DNA of 7,149 bases from an uncultured Ruminococcus sp. (lineage in GTDB: Bacteria; Bacillota_A; Clostridia; Oscillospirales; Ruminococcaceae). Positions 5,606-7,149 of this stretch are shown piece after piece (the stretch's first letter is position 1; the number at the start of each line of letters is the position of its first letter). The notes under the pieces were generated by a model. It did not search any database and had not been told where the DNA came from. It saw only the letters and a program-made list of their open reading frames with translations. The DNA lies in assembly GCA_947303535.1 (NCBI GenBank), contig CAMYYQ010000051.1:1-7149 (forward strand). The letters are read 5' to 3'. A program made the translations under genes and the position numbers.

Positions 5606-5947
5606 ATGAACATTACAAATATGCTTACTTGTTTAGCCCAGATATCAGACGCAGAAAATCCGACTATTTTCCCATTCCCATTCTCAATGCATCTTGCTCT
5701 TGCAGTTATCTCTATTATATTTTTCAGCTACAGATTCGCAGTACAGAAAAAGCCATTCCAGCTTATTTTCGCTATTGCTGTACCGCTTTCACTTCTCTTA
5801 TGGATATCAAACAACAAGACTCTTTTCTACACTATCGGTATAATCGAACTCATACTCATTCTTGCAGCACTGTTCACCTCTATATTCATAAAGCCCAAAA
5901 CAGCTGAGGAAAACGCTTCTTCCGACAAAAAGGACAAGGAGGACTAA
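5606..5947 (+). CDS. Small three-helix membrane protein of unknown function
   Basis: 113 residues, not recognised as a named family. The ATG has AGGAG at 5596-5600 and follows a clear promoter. Three hydrophobic stretches are visible, at about residues 26-44, 50-67 and 73-95, then a highly charged tail (KPKTAEENASSDKKDKED). The positive residues between helices 1 and 2 (Arg43, Lys48, Lys49) and after helix 3 suggest the N-terminus outside and the tail in the cytoplasm. It has no Cys pair, His cluster or enzyme motif that I can name. It is first in an operon with the dehydrogenase, whose SD overlaps the end of this gene. Its role could relate to transport or envelope function, but that is only a guess from the topology. 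Confidence 0.8.
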   Translation: MNITNMLTCLAQISDAENPTIFPFPFSMHLALAVISIIFFSYRFAVQKKPFQLIFAIAVPLSLLLWISNNKTLFYTIGIIELILILAALFTSIFIKPKTAEENASSDKKDKED

Positions 5948-5950
5948 GCT

Positions 5951-6901
5951 GTGAAAATTGCAGTCCTTGACTGGTATACAGTCAATATCAGCGGTGATAT
6001 CCCCACTTCTCAGCTTGAAGAGCTGGGCGATGTAAGGATGATCCCACTTACTCCACCCGAGGAGACAGCTGCTAATATCGGAGATGCAGACATCGTGCTC
6101 TGCAACAAGGTGCTCATCACAAAGGAAGTTATGGACGCTTGCCCGAATATCAAATATATCGGACTTTTCGCCACAGGCTTCAACAATGTGGATATAGATT
6201 ATGCCGCAGAAAAAGGCATTGTTGTATGCAATGCAGGTCAGTATTCCACTGACGCTGTTGCTCAGCAGACCTTTGCTTACATACTTGACCGCTACAGCCG
6301 TATCAGGGACTACGATATTGCTGTAAAGAACGGCGAGTGGGAGCGTTCACCTGCTTTCTCATACTTCCCCGTACCTACTGCCGAGCTTGCAGGAAAGACT
6401 CTTTCCATTGTGGGTTACGGTTCTATAGGACGCAAGGTAGCTCAGATAGGCTCTGCCTTCGGCATGAATATAGTCATAAGCACAAGAACTCAGCCAAAGG
6501 ACTGCCCGTATGAGGTCACAGATCTGTATACAGCCGCAGAAAAGGCTGATGTGCTCACATTCCACTGTCCTCTTACTGACAAGACAGCAGGCATCATCAA
6601 CAGTGAGCTCATATCCCATATGAAGCCGTCTGCTATGCTGATAAATACTTCACGAGGCGGCGTTGTCAATGAAGCTGACCTGGCAAAGGCTCTCAAAGAC
6701 GGAAAGATAGCAGCTGCTTATCTCGATGTACTGGTAAAAGAGCCAATGTCGCCCGATACTCCCCTTAAAGGCATTGAAAACTGCGTAATCACTCCGCATA
6801 CAGCATGGGCACCTCTCGAAACAAGAGAACGCCTTGTGGATATAGTATGCAGCAATATAAAGGCGTGGCAGAATGGCTGTCCGCAGAATAAAGTCAACTA
6901 A
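5951..6901 (+). CDS. D-2-hydroxyacid dehydrogenase (HprA/glycerate dehydrogenase-like)
   Basis: 316 residues, normal length. The GTG start is preceded by AAGGAGGA (5936-5943) with 7-nt spacing; the gap to the previous gene is 3 nt. A split substrate domain (residues 1-100 and about 290-316) encloses a Rossmann domain with GYGSIG at 155-160. Catalytic residues of the family are present: Arg235 (NTSRGG), Glu264 (DVLVKEP) and His283 (TPHTAW). The YSTDAVAQQTFAYIL segment is typical of the glycerate/hydroxypyruvate branch. The enzyme should reduce a 2-oxoacid to a D-2-hydroxyacid with a nicotinamide cofactor in the cytoplasm. After the second Rossmann strand the sequence is STRT rather than an acidic residue, which may allow NADPH use (inference). 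The exact substrate (hydroxypyruvate, glyoxylate or another oxoacid) cannot be fixed from sequence. proB follows 12 nt later. Confidence 0.88.
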   Translation: MKIAVLDWYTVNISGDIPTSQLEELGDVRMIPLTPPEETAANIGDADIVLCNKVLITKEVMDACPNIKYIGLFATGFNNVDIDYAAEKGIVVCNAGQYSTDAVAQQTFAYILDRYSRIRDYDIAVKNGEWERSPAFSYFPVPTAELAGKTLSIVGYGSIGRKVAQIGSAFGMNIVISTRTQPKDCPYEVTDLYTAAEKADVLTFHCPLTDKTAGIINSELISHMKPSAMLINTSRGGVVNEADLAKALKDGKIAAAYLDVLVKEPMSPDTPLKGIENCVITPHTAWAPLETRERLVDIVCSNIKAWQNGCPQNKVN

Positions 6902-6913
6902 AGGAATGATCCT

Positions 6914-7149
6914 ATGAGAAATATATCAGAAAAAAAGCGTATCGTCATAAAGCTGGGTACTTCTACCCTTGCCCACAAGACAGGAAAGCTGAATATACGC
7001 AGAATGACAAATCTGGTGCGCGTTATTTCCGATCTTCACAACTCAGGCCGTGAGATAATCATGGTATCTTCGGGAGCTGTAGGTCTGGGCGCAGGAAAGC
7101 TGGGTCTCCCCGAAAACATTGAGATCGACACGAAGATGGAAACTGCAGA
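6914..7149 (+). CDS. proB: Glutamate 5-kinase, N-terminal part (3' truncated)
   Basis: The first 78 residues are visible before the right edge cuts the gene. The ATG at 6914 is preceded by AAAGGA (6900-6905), overlapping the dehydrogenase stop, with 8-nt spacing. The start shows the amino-acid kinase fold of ProB: IVIKLGTSTL with Lys13 and the phosphate-binding glycine, then IIMVSSGAVGLGAGKLGL, the glutamate-binding SSGA loop. Glutamate 5-kinase phosphorylates glutamate at the gamma carboxyl with ATP, the first and feedback-controlled step of proline synthesis. proA would be expected downstream but is outside the window. Whether a C-terminal PUA domain is present cannot be seen. Confidence 0.93.
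   Translation, partial: MRNISEKKRIVIKLGTSTLAHKTGKLNIRRMTNLVRVISDLHNSGREIIMVSSGAVGLGAGKLGLPENIEIDTKMETA

Overview
The window looks like chromosomal DNA of a low-to-mid GC gut or rumen Clostridia bacterium, probably Ruminococcus-like (Oscillospiraceae). This placement rests on protein style, strong AGGAGG-type ribosome sites, GTG/TTG starts and TTGAAT-17-TATAAT promoters; no marker gene is present to prove it. Most of the content is ordinary. The less ordinary parts are a rhodanese-TtcA fusion encoded with a two-component system, and a repeat-filled leader in front of that operon.

Layout. (1) Positions 2-1309, plus strand: the 3' part of a large multi-pass membrane protein resembling bacterial GT39/PMT-like glycosyltransferases, cut by the left edge. 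(2) 1310-1660: an intergenic stretch between convergent genes, with a REP-like GTAG hairpin (1424-1446) and a strong bidirectional terminator (1480-1506). (3) 1661-5144, minus strand: a three-gene operon transcribed right to left, namely an OmpR/PhoB-family response regulator (4467-5144), a PhoR-like sensor kinase (2804 to about 4474) and an N-terminal rhodanese fused to a TtcA-type tRNA thiolase (1661-2794). The junctions are an 8-nt overlap and a 9-nt gap, so the genes are probably translationally coupled. (4) 5145-5605: a divergent regulatory region with one near-consensus promoter on each strand. The minus-strand promoter lies about 250 nt before the response regulator. Its predicted leader carries an inverted heptamer repeat array followed by three head-to-tail GTAG hairpins of the same family as the copy at 1424. 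(5) 5606-7149, plus strand: a second operon with a 113-aa three-helix membrane protein of unknown function, a D-2-hydroxyacid dehydrogenase (HprA-like) and the start of proB (glutamate 5-kinase), cut by the right edge.

How the genes may work together. The regulator and kinase form a complete phosphorelay pair of the PhoP/PhoR type. The third gene supplies a sulfur-transfer enzyme that probably makes 2-thiocytidine in tRNA, so the operon may tie tRNA thiolation to an envelope or phosphate-type signal (inference). The plus-strand operon points to amino-acid and 2-oxoacid metabolism leading into proline synthesis. No CRISPR array, tRNA, rRNA, transposase gene or phage gene was seen.
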